In this document: piece by piece, positions 20,474 through 32,597 of the stretch
Position numbering within the stretch: position 1 is the stretch's first letter
Layout: each line of letters starts with the position of its first letter
Assembly: GCA_004135705.1 (NCBI GenBank)
Contig: CM014271.1
Coordinates: 34,617,188 to 34,681,187, forward strand
Source: Alloteropsis semialata
Lineage: Eukaryota > Streptophyta > Magnoliopsida > Poales > Poaceae
Reading direction: 5' to 3'
Length of the DNA stretch: 64,000 nucleotides
Position numbers and translations under genes: made by a program
The notes under the pieces: model-generated
Told to the model about the DNA's origin: nothing
Seen by the model: only the letters and a program-made list of their open reading frames with translations
Databases searched by the model: none

Positions 20474-23400
20474 AGTCATCGGGGAATGTCGTCGGAGTGT
20501 CGAAAGAAAGGAGAGTGTATATCTCGATCGCATTTAACATCGGGGGCAGCACGGAGGCGCCGGCCGCGACGAGAGTGATGTTGTAGTTGCCGTCGGTAGC
20601 CCTGTACCATCCGGAGCTGTACACGCTAGAAGATGCCAGATACTGCGGGCTGTAAGGCTTGTCGCTCCGCCCCAGCCGGTTCCCGTTGAAGTAGATGTCG
20701 AACTCCCGGGCCTGGGTGTTCTGGAAGTCGGCGAAGTGCAGGAACGCCATGAAGGAGTATGCGGTCCTGCTTTCCACCCATATGTAACTGAGTGCTGTGC
20801 TGTTGCCGGTCGCTGTCACGGCTGTCTGAAGAACAGACACCGGCTCGACGAAGCTTGGATCCGGCTGCATGTTCTGCGTGGTGGACAGGTACCCCCATTG
20901 TGTGACGTCGGAAGTATACCAGAAACGGTCGTATGGATCGTCAGGAAACCTTCGTAAAATCAGACATGGATTAGCTTAATTTACTACCGCAACGGTATCA
21001 GTTCGTCCAGTTTACTATTTAATAAGACTTATGCTTTTTGTTTGCCATGTAAAATGGAATTTTAAATTCAAATTTTTGCTAGGACATCTAATAATAAATT
21101 AATACATTACAGCATCTAATAATAAATTAATCTTTGTCATACAAATCAGTATAAAATATGTATAAAAATTTAATTATATTCTAAAGATAATTTATGACAC
21201 TACGTAGAATTTCCATCTTAGCCGGGGACCAAGCTACTTTTCATAGCGTATTTGTCCTAGAGATGAAAAATTTTGAGTTGTCTTGAAAAAAAAAAGAGAA
21301 GACACAAAGTTATTAGCCCAATGTTGAGAAAACAACCAACAGAAGGGAAATCGGAAAGAAAACTGAACAGTTGGGGTATACAGTTAAGATGGCCATATAT
21401 AGGACCAGGTAGTCTATATAGATTGGACCTATGTGAATGGGATTTATAGTTGTTACACAGCCTTCACAATATTTATAGACAAAAGTAGTCTGTAAATGGG
21501 CCTCATGTTTAGTAAGATGCTAGTCCAAAAGGGGAGAAGGGAGAAAGGGGAGAGAAACAAAAAATGTTTTTTCGTTTCTTATGGGCAAGTCATAGCCATA
21601 TAGATAACTTTAGTTAAAGACTACCGTAAGAACTTGTGCATAATGGTGAACCAGGCCATATAGAGTTATAAAGGCCACTTTTTTCTTATTGTGGCTGTCC
21701 TAAATATTCAAAAATAGAAATTTGTGCTTGTGGACCTCTCCAAATACTACACACTGGGGCAGAGCCAAAGGGGGACGGAGGGGTCTCCAGCACCCCGCCC
21801 CTTACATGGATGCATCAATGGAGAAATAAGAAAAGGAGAAAAGAGTAAAAGATGGAAAGGAAGATCAAGATAGAAGATGTATGAGAAAGAAAGGATCTCA
21901 GCCTCCTAACATCAGTTTCTGCATTCGCCGCTGACTACACAAGGTGATAATGACTAGAAATGGCTCGTTTGTTTCTAAATGTGTACATTTCATTAAAAAA
22001 ATATACAAAGTTTCTAAACGTTCTTAGAGAGCTTGCAGTTACTCATGAGGTTTGTGAGTTGTGAGTTGTGACCTGCATCCATACAAAATCTCACAACCGA
22101 ATTCATTCAGTTTCCAAGATTAAAACAGAGACAAATTTCACTTGCAATAGGACAAAATGACATGTTTTAACCAATAATCTTTATTTATACATAACATATT
22201 TATTATCGATGTTTTTAACAGGCAATACGTACTCTCACAAGATGGAAGTTGGACGAGCTAGCCCACCTGTCGAGTACCCAAAAAATCAGGTTGGAAAAAC
22301 ATTTTAACATATATCTCAATTTAATTTGTAAAGTCAAGAAAGATCGAGTACCTAACCATCATCGATGACACCAAGCATATACTATACATTAGGCAAACAT
22401 GTTTGTTACGGGCGAATATCATCGATGATCGGCTTTGCTGCCATGAGCGGGCGAGACGACGTCGGCGCACCGGTCTCGTCACATCTCGTAGCAACAACCT
22501 CCCTACTATCTTCCTGTGCGATGATTTGTTTCATCTCAATCAAATCTTGTTCTCGCTGGTTTTTCTATAGATATTGATCGGTGTTCTTGTCTTGTCCGAG
22601 TTCATGGGTGAGAGCTTAAAAGCCGGTTTTTTTAACCCTTAACAAGTTCAGTTAGGCCAGATGAGAAAACCAATGTGGAGACTTGAGCCATAGTTAGACT
22701 TCGACGGATCATGTGGGATCAGTGACCCCACATGTCACGTCGGACCGTAAAAAGAAAAAGTAATTCTCGCTTTAAAAATTGATAAAGATATAAGTTAAAA
22801 GGTGCGAAAGAAAAACTATACCTGGTAATGTCCGAAGACATACCACCCATGTTTTTGCGCCTAAACTTGGACATGGTCTGGTTGGCCATGAGAGGAGGAT
22901 ACAAGGCATCCCCGAGATGCCTCAGCTCCAGCGCGGACAGGAAGGGCGCGCCATGGCCAGTGTTCAACAAGCACACCGGCGCCCAGCTTGCCCAGGCGAC
23001 GAAGAGCGCCTCGTGCGCCAGGACGTTGCCGAATGGCACAGTGTCCCAGTAGTTGCCCCCCAGGTAGACGTCGAACTCCATGGACGAGCTGTCGTTCCTG
23101 CCGTCGTGGTTGCCGTACTTGGCCTCCAGCCGGACCAGGTACTTGGCCCCGGCCTCCGTGGGCAGCGCGTAGCAGTTCCGCACGCCGGACGGGAAGCTCC
23201 TGACCGTTTGGAGGCGGCGCCCCCACTGGCTCATGTACTCGGGCGCCACCTCGAGATTCTCGCCGGAATCGGTGTACGTGCCGTCGGAGACGTAGAAGAT
23301 GCCGTTGTTGGAGTCCTTGTAGCCGCTGTACTTGTCGTCCAGGCCGCAGTCGATGCTCAGGAACCCTGCTCGCAAGAACGACGATCAATTTTGGATTCGT

Positions 23401-23509
23401 TTTTAGCAAATCCTAAATGATTTAACGGACCTGGCTGGCCGACGACATGAACCGCTTGGGCACTTAGTAGCACTAATAGTACTTCAGCAAGCAGAACTGC
23501 GAACGCCAT
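20474..23509 (-). pseudogene. RLK1 exons 1-3: signal peptide and malectin-like ectodomain
   Basis: Exon 1 (23431-23509) encodes a hydrophobic signal peptide starting MAFAVLLAEVLLVLLSAQAV. Exon 2 (22822-23368) encodes the first half of the malectin-like domain: GFLSIDCGL, RSFPSGVRNCYAL, FDVYLGGNYWDTV, then FVAWASWAPVCLLNTGHG. Exon 3 (20474-20949) encodes the second half: MQPDPSFVEPVSVLQTAV, FMAFLHFADFQNTQAREFD, then ITLVAAGASVLPPMLNAIEI. The intron at 20950-22821 is AT-rich; I see no gene in it, only a short CATCTAATAATAAATTAAT motif repeated near 21087 and 21114. The same domain in RLK3 is clearly homologous. Confidence 0.9.
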
Positions 23510-23597
23510 TGATCGAGATCAACGCGATGAGCACCGGCGCGGCCGGGACGACAGTATGGTTGTTTCGCAATGGCGAACAGCCAGCCGATGGCTCCGT

Positions 23598-23606
23598 TAT
23601 ATATAT
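23598..23606 (-). promoter_or_regulatory. Candidate TATA box of RLK1
   Basis: TATATATAA on the minus strand lies about 90 bp upstream of the RLK1 start codon, a normal distance for a plant core promoter plus a short leader. RLK3 has a similarly placed ATACATATGTA. Confidence 0.5.
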
Positions 23607-23609
23607 TGG

Positions 23610-24249
23610 CAAAATTAATTAAATAGCTGAGGCAAATGCTCAAGAAGTTTTTTTCGTTGACTCCGTTAGTGCAATTTCAGCCGGGCCCTCTTGGCCTCTA
23701 ACAAGTCCAAGCCGAGGCAGAAAAAATCAGTCCCCCTCTTTCGGCCCCTAACGGTGGAGAACCCTACAAGTCATCTCCCACACCTCTAGATTTGAGTCTC
23801 TAGAAAGCTCCTCTATCTCAAATTAAAACTAACTAATGGGCCAACGAAAATCAAATGATATTGTTTAGAGGGTATGCTGGGGTTTAAAAAAAAGGGAAAA
23901 GTCCATTTTACAACCTTCAACAATGACAAGTGTTTGATTTTCAACCTTCTACTACGAAACCGGACATTATAGGCCATTCAACTATCGAAACCGTGCAAAT
24001 TTGGCCCTTTGAGTGGTTTCAAAGGTGGTTTTCTATTTTCTGAAATATGTAAAAATATTGGTTTAATTTAAAAATTTCATAGCTAATTCATTTCAAATTA
24101 TAAAAATACAAAGTTAGTACCAAAAAAATTCTAAAAATGTAACCTATACGTTGGTGCCCCATTGGTAGTTAGTTGAATCTTATTTGTTATTGTTTCTACT
24201 ATTTTATTGATTCTATTCTTGCTTTTATTTATAAGATCCAAATAATTCT
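23610..24249. other. Upstream intergenic region of RLK1, up to the gap
   Basis: No gene seen. From about 23890 the text (AAAGTCCATTTTACAACC..., GGCCATTCAACTATCG) resembles a dispersed grass repeat, but I cannot name the family. It ends in the second N gap. Confidence 0.5.
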
Positions 24250-25249
24250 NNNNNNNNNNNNNNNNNNNNNNNNNNNNNNNNNNNNNNNNNNNNNNNNNNN
24301 NNNNNNNNNNNNNNNNNNNNNNNNNNNNNNNNNNNNNNNNNNNNNNNNNNNNNNNNNNNNNNNNNNNNNNNNNNNNNNNNNNNNNNNNNNNNNNNNNNNN
24401 NNNNNNNNNNNNNNNNNNNNNNNNNNNNNNNNNNNNNNNNNNNNNNNNNNNNNNNNNNNNNNNNNNNNNNNNNNNNNNNNNNNNNNNNNNNNNNNNNNNN
24501 NNNNNNNNNNNNNNNNNNNNNNNNNNNNNNNNNNNNNNNNNNNNNNNNNNNNNNNNNNNNNNNNNNNNNNNNNNNNNNNNNNNNNNNNNNNNNNNNNNNN
24601 NNNNNNNNNNNNNNNNNNNNNNNNNNNNNNNNNNNNNNNNNNNNNNNNNNNNNNNNNNNNNNNNNNNNNNNNNNNNNNNNNNNNNNNNNNNNNNNNNNNN
24701 NNNNNNNNNNNNNNNNNNNNNNNNNNNNNNNNNNNNNNNNNNNNNNNNNNNNNNNNNNNNNNNNNNNNNNNNNNNNNNNNNNNNNNNNNNNNNNNNNNNN
24801 NNNNNNNNNNNNNNNNNNNNNNNNNNNNNNNNNNNNNNNNNNNNNNNNNNNNNNNNNNNNNNNNNNNNNNNNNNNNNNNNNNNNNNNNNNNNNNNNNNNN
24901 NNNNNNNNNNNNNNNNNNNNNNNNNNNNNNNNNNNNNNNNNNNNNNNNNNNNNNNNNNNNNNNNNNNNNNNNNNNNNNNNNNNNNNNNNNNNNNNNNNNN
25001 NNNNNNNNNNNNNNNNNNNNNNNNNNNNNNNNNNNNNNNNNNNNNNNNNNNNNNNNNNNNNNNNNNNNNNNNNNNNNNNNNNNNNNNNNNNNNNNNNNNN
25101 NNNNNNNNNNNNNNNNNNNNNNNNNNNNNNNNNNNNNNNNNNNNNNNNNNNNNNNNNNNNNNNNNNNNNNNNNNNNNNNNNNNNNNNNNNNNNNNNNNNN
25201 NNNNNNNNNNNNNNNNNNNNNNNNNNNNNNNNNNNNNNNNNNNNNNNNN
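24250..25249. other. Assembly gap, exactly 1000 N
   Basis: A second run of 1000 N between the divergent RLK1 and RLK2. It sits where the missing 5' exons of RLK2 would be expected. The 510 bases after it (25250-25759) show no signal-peptide or malectin exon. Confidence 0.98.
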
Positions 25250-26896
25250 GGTTCCCTGTACAAACTAGCGTCGAACAATTTTTGCAGTCTACGCGCTGGC
25301 CCCAAGGAGTAGTTCACGCACCGCTCCAGCCAGGCCCGTGGGAAACGAGATAAAATTTCGCATCTCCGGAGCCAGGTTGAGGGGTGGCTTTTGCATGGGC
25401 CGAGCTAGGCTCAGTGCCAACTGCAACCAACCAATCAAGACTACCTTGTGTGGAGCTGTGTGGATCTTGTCCTGAAGTCCAGTAGTCCACAGTGCATTTC
25501 AATGCATACAGCGGCCCAGCGCCCCCCTGCCGAGTCCGAGGTGCTCGACTAAATGCCGGTGAGGTGAAGGTTTCGTCTTCTAACTTAGGTGGCTCCTCAT
25601 CATGTCAGCTGTCTGATTACATTGGGTTGCGTAAAGATTAAAGAGGCAGGAAAAATGTTACTTCTCTCTTGTATTCTGTTCGTAATTGGCCCGTAAAAAC
25701 TGTGAATCTGTGGCTGCTTTTGGTGCACATCCATGACCTTTTTTTAATGGCCACTCCAGTTTATGCCATCATGGCTATCAAGCTCGAGTATGGAGTGAAG
25801 AAAAACTGGATGGGTGATCCATGTTTTCCAACCAAATATGCTTGGGATGGGGTCGGATGCAGCAATTCAAGTGATAACACTACCAGAATTACATCACTGT
25901 GAGTATCTGAAACATTATAAGGAGGTCCGGTATATCCTTAGTGACTTATATTGGGTTGCAAATTCAAATGCAGAGATCTCTCCAACAGCTTTTTGCATGG
26001 TGCAATATCAAAGAATTTTACACTGCTAACAGCACTCGAGAATTTGTAAGTGCTACATTATGTACTCAAATCCTCTGCTTTCATCATTTCTATCGCAAGA
26101 CTCCACTTTCCATGAGCGGGATCCCATTCTACTATCTCTAATCATGACTGAAAAGCACCAACTGGATCATTCCAAACAAGAACACTTTAGGATATGGTTG
26201 TATTTTTGTGTTATATTTTGAAACAAACAACATATTACAATGCATAGTTCCCTTAAATTGTTCAGGCCTTCAGGGATACTTCAAGTGCACGGTTAGCCTG
26301 CATGCTAGACACTGTTCACTAAACAAGACAGTGGTGTCATTTTTCAGTGAATCTAGTTTGTAGGCCTCTTTAAAGTTATAATCTTATAAACCACTGTTCG
26401 GTGCTTGGACTTTCATGTTAAATACGTAGGACTAGGACTTGTGAATGGAGATGGAACAAACCATCTGTTTGGACATAATCTTATTAGTCACCGTACTGTC
26501 ATGTTCCCACATATACTCTTGGTAGTATGCATCAATGCCCATTTAAGTGCACGTCTTGTACGGTTGCAAATGAATAAATGAGACTACTAGGAGCATGTTT
26601 CTTTCATGATGCCACATTGATATAACCATGGTTTAACCTTTCTAATCTGCAAAATAAATTCTCTTTCTAGTTATATCTCTCAATTTAACATGTATTCCTT
26701 TATGATCTTTTACCAGATTCTCAGCAGACTTAAATGGCTAATTGCATATGGGGATGAGAAAAGTAATTAATGAACCATAGTAATTCTTGTCATGGTGTGG
26801 TCCCCAAGGACACATCTATGTAGATTTTATTCCCTGGGACTAGCTTTGGTGGTTTTTAGAAATAATTCTAGTTGCAGCTTGAAAACACCTAGATTC

Positions 26897-27031
26897 AGTG
26901 TTTTAAATAGTGGGCTATAGCATTTAGCAGAGAGCTCTGCTCAGCCGCTATAGCCCTCAATTTAGTATAGTCTATAATGCTGTCATGGTGGCAGTTACCG
27001 CCAGCCGCTATAGCCTGCTATTTAAAACACT
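26897..27031. mobile_element. Small TIR element (MITE) in RLK2 intron, 135 bp
   Basis: The left end AGTGTTTTAAATAGTGGGCT and the reverse complement of the right end AGTGTTTTAAATAGCAGGCT form terminal inverted repeats of about 24 bp. Internal GCCGCTATAGCC motifs repeat the theme. No clear target duplication, so the superfamily is open. It lies in the interval where the missing LRR exon would be. Confidence 0.7.
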
Positions 27032-28158
27032 CCCTACCAAATTTGCCCTCCCTACGAGTTCTGTAAGTAGATATCTGTTGCAGATTGCCAGATTGTTACC
27101 TAGCTAGGAACTTTACTAATCTCCTTTGACTTTCTACAGAAATTTGTCTGGCAATCACCTAAGTGGAGACTCCTTATGTAAAAATTACACTGGATCACTT
27201 GTTTTAAGGTTTTTATTTTCTTCTCAATTTTCCTTTTGTGCTAATATGCTTCTGAACACTAGTGACTGTTTAAGACTTTTGTGCTAATATGCTAATACTC
27301 TTGCTGTGATCTTCACACTAGTGACTGTTTAAGACTTTTGTCCTCAACATTAAACATGTAACTGGTTGTCTTACGAGATCTCAGATATGACTCGGATGGA
27401 TATAAGTGCAATGAAACACCAAGAACTTCAAAAAACAAAGCAACTGTCATAGCTATTTCAGTAGTGATTCTTGTGCTGGTAGTGATTGTACTTCTCCTTG
27501 CATATTTCATCTGGCGAGAGAAAAGAAAACCTAATGGTGTGTACCATTCTGCTCTATCCTTTAATGGCATGAATTTATATTTCATTTTATAATACTTAAC
27601 CTTACAGTTATATATCTGAAACCAGTGCAACCAGTCTCCGCACATGACCCAGCAAGAGATCCACAAGATGATAATGCTCCAGGAAGTAGAAAAGGACCCA
27701 TGGGCCACCTGCCAAGTACTGAGAATCGTCGGTTCACATACAAAGAGCTCGAGAAGTTCACTGATAACTTCAAACGGTTCATAGGGCAAGGTGGTTTTGG
27801 GCTTGTGCATTATGGCCGCTTAGAAGATGCTACTGAATTTGCTGTCAAGATGCGTTCTGAGTCATCATCCCATGGGCTTGATGAATTTTTAGCTGAGGTA
27901 CCAAATTGCACTCACCTAGAAAAGTATAAAATTGTAAAGCTATTATTTGCCATTGATAGGTTTTTCATATTTGTATCTCGTTACATAGGTTCAAAGCTTG
28001 ACAAAGGTGCATCACAGGAATCTGGTATCTTTGATTGGTTACTGCTGGGAGAAGGATCACTTGGCACTGGTATATGAGTATATGTCTCAGGGCAGTCTTT
28101 TTGATCATCTGAGAGGTTTGTCTATTGAAAAATGTTTGCATAATGAGTAATACTCCTC

Positions 28159-29840
28159 TCAATGGCAGCCCAAGCATACCGATCCAGCATGGTTGTGGTC
28201 TTCGGCAAGGCGACCCACTATCTCCATTGCTCTTTGTTCTGGCAATTGAACCTCTCCGAGCACTGCTGGAGCTAACGACACAACAAGGACTCATCAGTAA
28301 GCTGCGGGGAAGGAAACTAAACATAAGAGTGTCAATGTATGCAGACGACACGGCAATTTTTATCAACCCAATAAAAGAAGATGTAAGTGCGCTTACAGAA
28401 TTGCTAAGAAGCTTTGGAGAAGCATCGGGCCTCAAAACAAACTTCCAGAAATCCAGTGTAGTGCCCATTCGCTGTGAAGGCATCGACCTTGACCAAGTGC
28501 TAACAGACCTGCCGGCCATCAGAATGAGGTTCCCAATTAAATACCTTGGACTACCACTGTCAACCACAAGATTGAGAAGAGTGGACTTCCAACCTTTAAT
28601 TGACAAAGCTGCAAACAAGCTTACTTCTTGGAACGGACGAAACATAAGCCGGACAGGGCGCATGACTTTGGCAAAATCTGTCCTAACATCTCAGACAGTC
28701 TACCTCCTAACTGCACTAGACGCTCCAATGGAAGTCTTGGAAGAAATTGACAAAAAAAGAAGACGGTTTATATGGGCGGGAGCAGAACCGCTCACGGGAG
28801 GAAAATGCAAAGTTAACTGGGTGCGATCAGCCAGGCCAACACAGCTAGGAGGAATAGGTGTCCTGAACCTTGAGAAATTTGCGAGAGGACTACGACTACG
28901 ATGGCTATGGCAAGAATGGAAGGACAATGACAAGCCATGGGTAGGCTCAGAGCTACCCTGCAATAAAACAGACAGATTGCTCTTTGCTGCAGCAACGTCA
29001 ATCACAATTGGAGATGGGCAAAAAATTTCTTTTTGGCATAGTGGCTGGGCGCAAGGGCGAAGACCGATAGACATGGCGCCCAGAATTTATGCAATCTCTC
29101 GGAAAAAGAACAGAAGTTTAAAGGAGGCCTTAAACAATAGAAATTGGATCAGAGACCTCAACCTGAACCATGACAACATCTCGGCACAACATATACAAGA
29201 ATTTATCACCTTGTGGAGATTTGCAGAAAACGTGCAAATACGCCACCACATTCCCGATGATGTTGTTTGGAAATTCTCGGCGAGTGGGGAGTATTCGGCA
29301 AGATCGGCATATAAAGCACAATTCATCGGCGCGGCCAAAACAAACTTCGATATGTTAATTTGGAAGGTCTGGGCACCTCAGAGATGCAGGTTTTTCAGTT
29401 GGCTAGCGGTACAAAATAGACTTTGGACCTCCGATAGGTTGCAACAAAGAGGATGGGATCATCACCCAGTGTGCCCCCTTTGTCGAGCAACGCCAGAGAC
29501 AGCACTACATCTTTTTGCCGAATGTAGATTCACGAGAAGGATCTGGAAGAGTGTATCCACCTGGGTTGCAAAGCAAGAGCTGGACCCGATGGCCTGGGCA
29601 ATTTGCGATGACATTCATCAATGGTGGACAGCGCGAGCAAACACTACAGACTGTTCACGAAAGGGCATTCGATCCCTGACAATTCTTGTCTGTTGGGAAA
29701 TTTGGCTGGAGAGAAATGCCAGGATCTTCAATCACAAGGAGTCAACAAATATTAGAGTTTTCGCCAAAATAAAAGAGGAGGCATCGGCATGGATTGTTGC
29801 AGGTGCAAAGCACCTAGCAGAAATCACTACTGGGGTTTAG
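28159..29840 (+). pseudogene. L1 ORF2 C-terminal fragment: reverse transcriptase and zinc-binding region
   Basis: The fragment starts inside the RT domain: HGCGLRQGDPLSPLLFVLAI, then the catalytic SMYADDTAIF, the thumb (IKYLGLPLSTTRLRR), and at the C-terminus the RT zinc-binding motif CPLCRATPETALHLFAEC. The frame is open to the stop at 29838-29840. The endonuclease and N-terminal RT part are missing because of 5' truncation, so the copy is inactive. L1 RT copies RNA at nicked target DNA in the nucleus. Confidence 0.9.
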
Positions 29841-29982
29841 AAGTGCCATGACGAACTCATGCGCCATATACTGTATATAGTCCTAGACTTACTTTTACTT
29901 ACTTTTTCTATCTTTTTGTAATAACCCATCTGGGTCTCCTCCTTTTTAATATAATTGGCAGCTCTTCTGCCGGTTCGTTTAA
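28159..29982 (+). mobile_element. 5'-truncated L1-type LINE in RLK2 intron
   Basis: A single long frame covers the C-terminal part of an L1 ORF2. The 3' end reads TAATATAATTGGCAGCTC..., a typical plant L1 terminus. Ten bases, AATACTCCTC, occur at both ends (28149-28158 and 29983-29992), consistent with a target-site duplication made at the left tip of the neighbouring MITE. It is in the same orientation as RLK2. Confidence 0.85.
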
Positions 29983-29986
29983 AATA

Positions 29987-30091
29987 CTCCTCCATTCTTA
30001 AATATATGACATTTAGGACAAGCAAATTAGTTCACTTTTACTCTAATTAGCTTGTCAATCTTAAACGTCATATATTTAAGGACAGAGGTAG
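29987..30091. mobile_element. Stowaway-type MITE, 105 bp
   Basis: Ends CTCCTCCATTCTTAAATATA and its near inverse TATATTTAAGGACAGAGGTAG, flanked by TA on both sides. The L1 on its left was inserted within its first bases. Confidence 0.75.
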
Positions 30092-30586
30092 TACATAACC
30101 ATGTTTTTTTCCAAAACCATATCTGAACTGCATATTCGTGGTTTGGGCCTGAGAGATCCTCTTGACTGGCTTATATATGCATCTGGACTGGTATCTGAAA
30201 AAAATGAAGCCATTTTGGGGGTATGTACATGGCTTCCTTCTGAAGTGCCTAATCCTAAACATTGGAATGAGGGTGACTTGTTGTCTGATTTGCCAAGTTA
30301 CCTCTAACCCAACTACCAACCTCACTTCACTTCATGGTTGAACGGATATCGTGACTCTTTATTTTTATTTGCTGTATGATTTCACCTAGGTGTAGGCCCA
30401 ACTTGTCAAGGGGTCAATCTTATTTTGAACATTAATGTACTTAGGATCATGGTATACTCTAACAATTAACAGGTGAAATTCCATTAGAGAGGAGCATAAA
30501 AATTAGGAAGAAGCCAACATTCTGTAAGTTTGTTGAAATTGATATGTGAAGCTGTTAAACAATTCTGATCTGTTCAAATATTGAAG
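30092..30586. other. Remainder of RLK2 intron
   Basis: No coding or repeat structure that I can support. A 68-codon ORF here has no recognisable domain. Confidence 0.4.
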
Positions 30587-31670
30587 GTAAAAATAGTGCT
30601 TCTGAAACCATGAATTGGGGAACACGTGTGCAAGTATTGCTTGAGGCTGCACAAGGTATGTTGCAATGAAATACATAGAGTCAACTATATTGGTCATAAG
30701 CAAATCTGCCCTATGTTATTTCTCGTTTTCACCTTCTGACGTTCCTGTTATATATGTAGGCCTTGATTATTTGCACAAAGGTTGCAGCCCGCCAATAATT
30801 CATCGGGATGTCAAGAGTAGCAATATTCTCTTGGGTCAAAATCTTCAAGCTAAAATAGCAGACTTTGGACTTTCGAAAACTTTTCTTAGTGATACTCAGA
30901 CTCACATATCAGCCACTGCAGCTGGCACAGCTGGTTACATGGACCCTGAGTACGTCTCTCCCTGTGTATAATATATACAACATTTCTGCTACTTTTTCTC
31001 ATGCATCTTATATTCGAATAAGGGGTAAATCATAACCAGTTGAATCTACCAGTTTCATGAAATCAACCTATTAAAACTAATGGCACCATATGCAGCATGT
31101 AAGAGAATTAGTAAAACTGCTGCTACTATATGCAATGTGTTCCTTTTCTTGAACCTTCTTGTCTGCTGCTTCTTCAGGTACTACCTCAGTGGCAGGCTCA
31201 CTGAGTGCAGCGATGTGTACAGCTTTGGTGTTGTTCTGCTTGAGGTAGCCACCGGTGAGCCTCCACTAGTGCCAGGCCATGGCCACATCGTGCAGCGTGT
31301 TAAACAGAAGATTGCCACTGGTGACATCAGCTCGGTTGCCGATCCGAGGCTTGGTGGTGCCTATGACGTGAGTTCCATGTGGAAGGTGGTCGACACTGCC
31401 ATGATGTGCACCGCAGATTCTGGTGCTCAGAGGCCAGCGATGGCTGCCGTTGTGGTACAGCTGAAGGAGAGCCTTGCGTTGGAGGAAGCTCGCGAGAAGG
31501 ACAGTAGCGTCAGTGCAAGCCGAGGGAGCGACATAGCAGCTACGTCTCCACATTCCGTCCAATGGCAAGATGAAACTGTACCTGCTGTTTCTGGATTTGG
31601 TTCATCGATCTTCGATGGGTCTTCACCTCAATCAGACAATGGGTATTTCGATGAACTTCTTATCATGTGA

Positions 31671-32597
31671 AGGACACTAGTGTGGTGTTTGCGGGCAGTG
31701 TTTTGAATCTACAATTATTAGTACCTGGGTGTGCAATGATTGTAAATTTGTAATAACCCGTGATTTATGTGTGTGGTTATAAGGTTTGGTATTGTTAGCT
31801 TCCTAGACTCTGTATTGCATCTTTACAAATGTTCACCATTAATATGAGAAGAGCCTAAAGGCTTGATTAAGTTTGAAGCAGGTTATGAAAAGGATGTGCC
31901 TTTCCATGTTCCCATACATATGTTTACTGTCCGCCTATATCCTCCTCTTCGATCCTTGTTCAGTGTGCCTTTCCATTTTGCTGTTGTGATTTGCTAGCTG
32001 AATTAGTGCGGTTCTGTTATCTGCTTCGGTAGTTCAAAACTCCATGCTAATTTTTTTTATTGATCCAAGTATATTTATTCCGCAGTGTTGATTTGACTTT
32101 GACATCTTAATCACCATGATCAGAAATTTATTCGTCGAGCCGCAGCATGTTGTGCTGCACACCAACCTGACCCTGCGATAGCCATTGAATTGACAACCTA
32201 GCTGTAATGGATTATAGATAATGTCAGCTGCGGTAGTTGTCTCAACTTTAGTTACTCGATCTCCTAATACGCTCTTATAAGGCACAGACAGATAACGGAT
32301 TACCAATCACCCTAAAACAAACTGCAAAAAATTAACATTTCAAGATTTAGCTCGGTTGCCAATCAAGTCAAAGGTAACATTCTCAGCAAAAGGCTCCGGA
32401 AGTGGAGTTCATAATAATCCACTTGGAAAAAAAAATTCTACACAGGACCTATTTTTGTGTTGGTTCTACAACTCTGACGACAGTGTAACAACCAACATCA
32501 CCGTCTATCCCGAAGGGCCGGTCTATAGAAAAGCTCTCATCAAGAGATTCCACAGCATTTCCATGTTAGCATGATATGAAGCAGACATCACCCAAAT
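31671..32597. other. Intergenic region between convergent RLK2 and HAT1
   Basis: AT-rich 3' flanks of two convergent genes; an AATAAT-like polyadenylation context follows the RLK2 stop. Nothing else recognised. Confidence 0.5.

Larger units (their letters stand above)
4294..23509 (-). pseudogene. RLK1: malectin-like/LRR receptor-like kinase, broken by transposons
   Basis: LRR-I type receptor kinase gene on the minus strand, start codon at 23509-23507 and stop at 4296-4294. Exons by GT-AG and paralogue alignment: 23431-23509, 22822-23368, 20474-20949, 19286-19424, 19097-19168, 17934-18005, 17794-17862, 17491-17642, a split exon 9 (17266-17395 plus 14799-14934), 14518-14644, 5178-5246, 4891-5080, 4294-4699. 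Excluding insertions these total 2664 nt (888 codons), the same as RLK3, so the coding frame appears to have been open when the elements landed. The 2.3-kb element at 14940-17265 interrupts coding exon 9, so the kinase cannot be made in full. The 8.5-kb element at 5380-13835 is intronic. Family members sit in the plasma membrane and act in biotic or stress signalling; the ligand is unknown. Confidence 0.9.
25760..31670 (+). pseudogene. RLK2: LRR receptor-like kinase, 5' exons absent or in the gap
   Basis: Plus-strand paralogue of RLK1 and RLK3. Exons: 25760-25898 (EYGVKKNWMGDPCFP), 25974-26045 (72-nt LRR), 27140-27208, 27385-27536 (membrane helix, ISVVILVLVVIVLLLAYFIW), 27635-27897 (IGQGGFGLVHYG, FAVKMRSE), 27989-28115 (hinge), 30587-30655, 30760-30949 (IIHRDVKSSNILLG, ADFGLSK), 31178-31670 (C-lobe plus tail ending FDELLIM). 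They sum to 1574 nt and keep frame when joined at phase 1. The signal peptide, the malectin-like domain and the LRR exon equivalent to RLK1 exon 6 were not found. The C-tail is about 35 residues longer than in the paralogues. An L1 and a MITE lie in the intron at 28116-30586. It is either a truncated gene or a gene whose start is hidden by the N gap; the kinase part has no visible lesion. Confidence 0.8.

Noticed and set aside
22917..23420. 167-codon plus-strand ORF opposite RLK1 exon 2
   Set aside because: Shadow of the GC-rich malectin exon; the minus strand has the conserved domain.
24173..25317. ORFs of more than 350 codons across the second gap on both strands
   Set aside because: Almost entirely X from 1000 N; no support on either side.
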